Source: Candidatus Gottesmanbacteria bacterium (lineage in GTDB: Bacteria; Patescibacteriota; Microgenomatia; UBA10105; UBA927). Taken from it: a stretch of 34,090 nt of DNA. The translations under genes were made by a program, and so were the position numbers. Every line of letters starts with the position of its first letter. Positions within the stretch are counted from its first letter, which is position 1. Location of the stretch: positions 1 to 34,090 of the forward strand of contig JACPFZ010000046.1 in NCBI GenBank assembly GCA_016182725.1, given 5' to 3'. Of the stretch, positions 34,010 to 34,090 are shown piece by piece. The notes below the pieces were generated by a model. The model made no database searches. It was not told the DNA's origin and was given only the letters and a program-made list of their open reading frames with translations.

Positions 34010-34090
34010 CACTATTTCTTGGCTACAGGATGCCTACATTCTCATGCTAAGTGCAACAGTATGAGCTTGGTCCGAAACTCTTTGAAGGCG

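Noticed and set aside
1-34090. Recoding of TGA (as in Gracilibacteria/Absconditabacteria)
   Set aside because: Several genes end at TGA in the expected place (e.g. the RodZ-like gene at 19046-19048) and no conserved gene contains in-frame TGA.

Overview
This 34 kb window is gene-dense with short intergenic gaps. Gene content and protein architectures look like a Candidate Phyla Radiation (Patescibacteria) genome using the standard code (TGA is a normal stop). That taxonomic call is inference. Left half: grpE-dnaK-dnaJ (DnaJ without zinc finger), nusA-infB-DHH-like protein, rpsO, pnp, a Lon-type AAA+ ATPase lacking the protease domain, and RNase J. A mobile-element scar follows: a frameshifted GNAT gene, a relic of a second typA 3' end, and a Y1/HUH (RAYT-like) transposase bounded and interrupted by a 35-bp palindromic repeat. 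Then come typA, ftsK, a RodZ-like gene, a YtxH-like gene, an N-truncated def, a PaaX/Cas2-like regulator and a short alaS. Right half: a divergent envelope locus (AAA+ ATPase <-> actin-like/baseplate-J-like membrane fusion, then sortase), an AMP-phosphorylase-like deoA, mltG, flavodoxin and a ZnuABC-type ABC transporter. Main non-coding signals: (1) the 35-bp repeat, whose 5-nt loop is exactly inverted in one of three copies; (2) a predicted three-way-junction RNA between rpsO and pnp; (3) promoter-plus-terminator-like leaders before nusA, rpsO and typA; (4) -10 boxes 5-8 nt upstream of ATG at eight genes, suggesting leaderless mRNAs; (5) short perfect palindromes inside coding linkers, plus a 28-bp perfect palindrome in alaS; (6) a ~136-bp MITE-like inverted repeat directly before the Lon-like gene. 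No tRNA, rRNA or CRISPR array was recognised. All calls were made by eye, without database searches.
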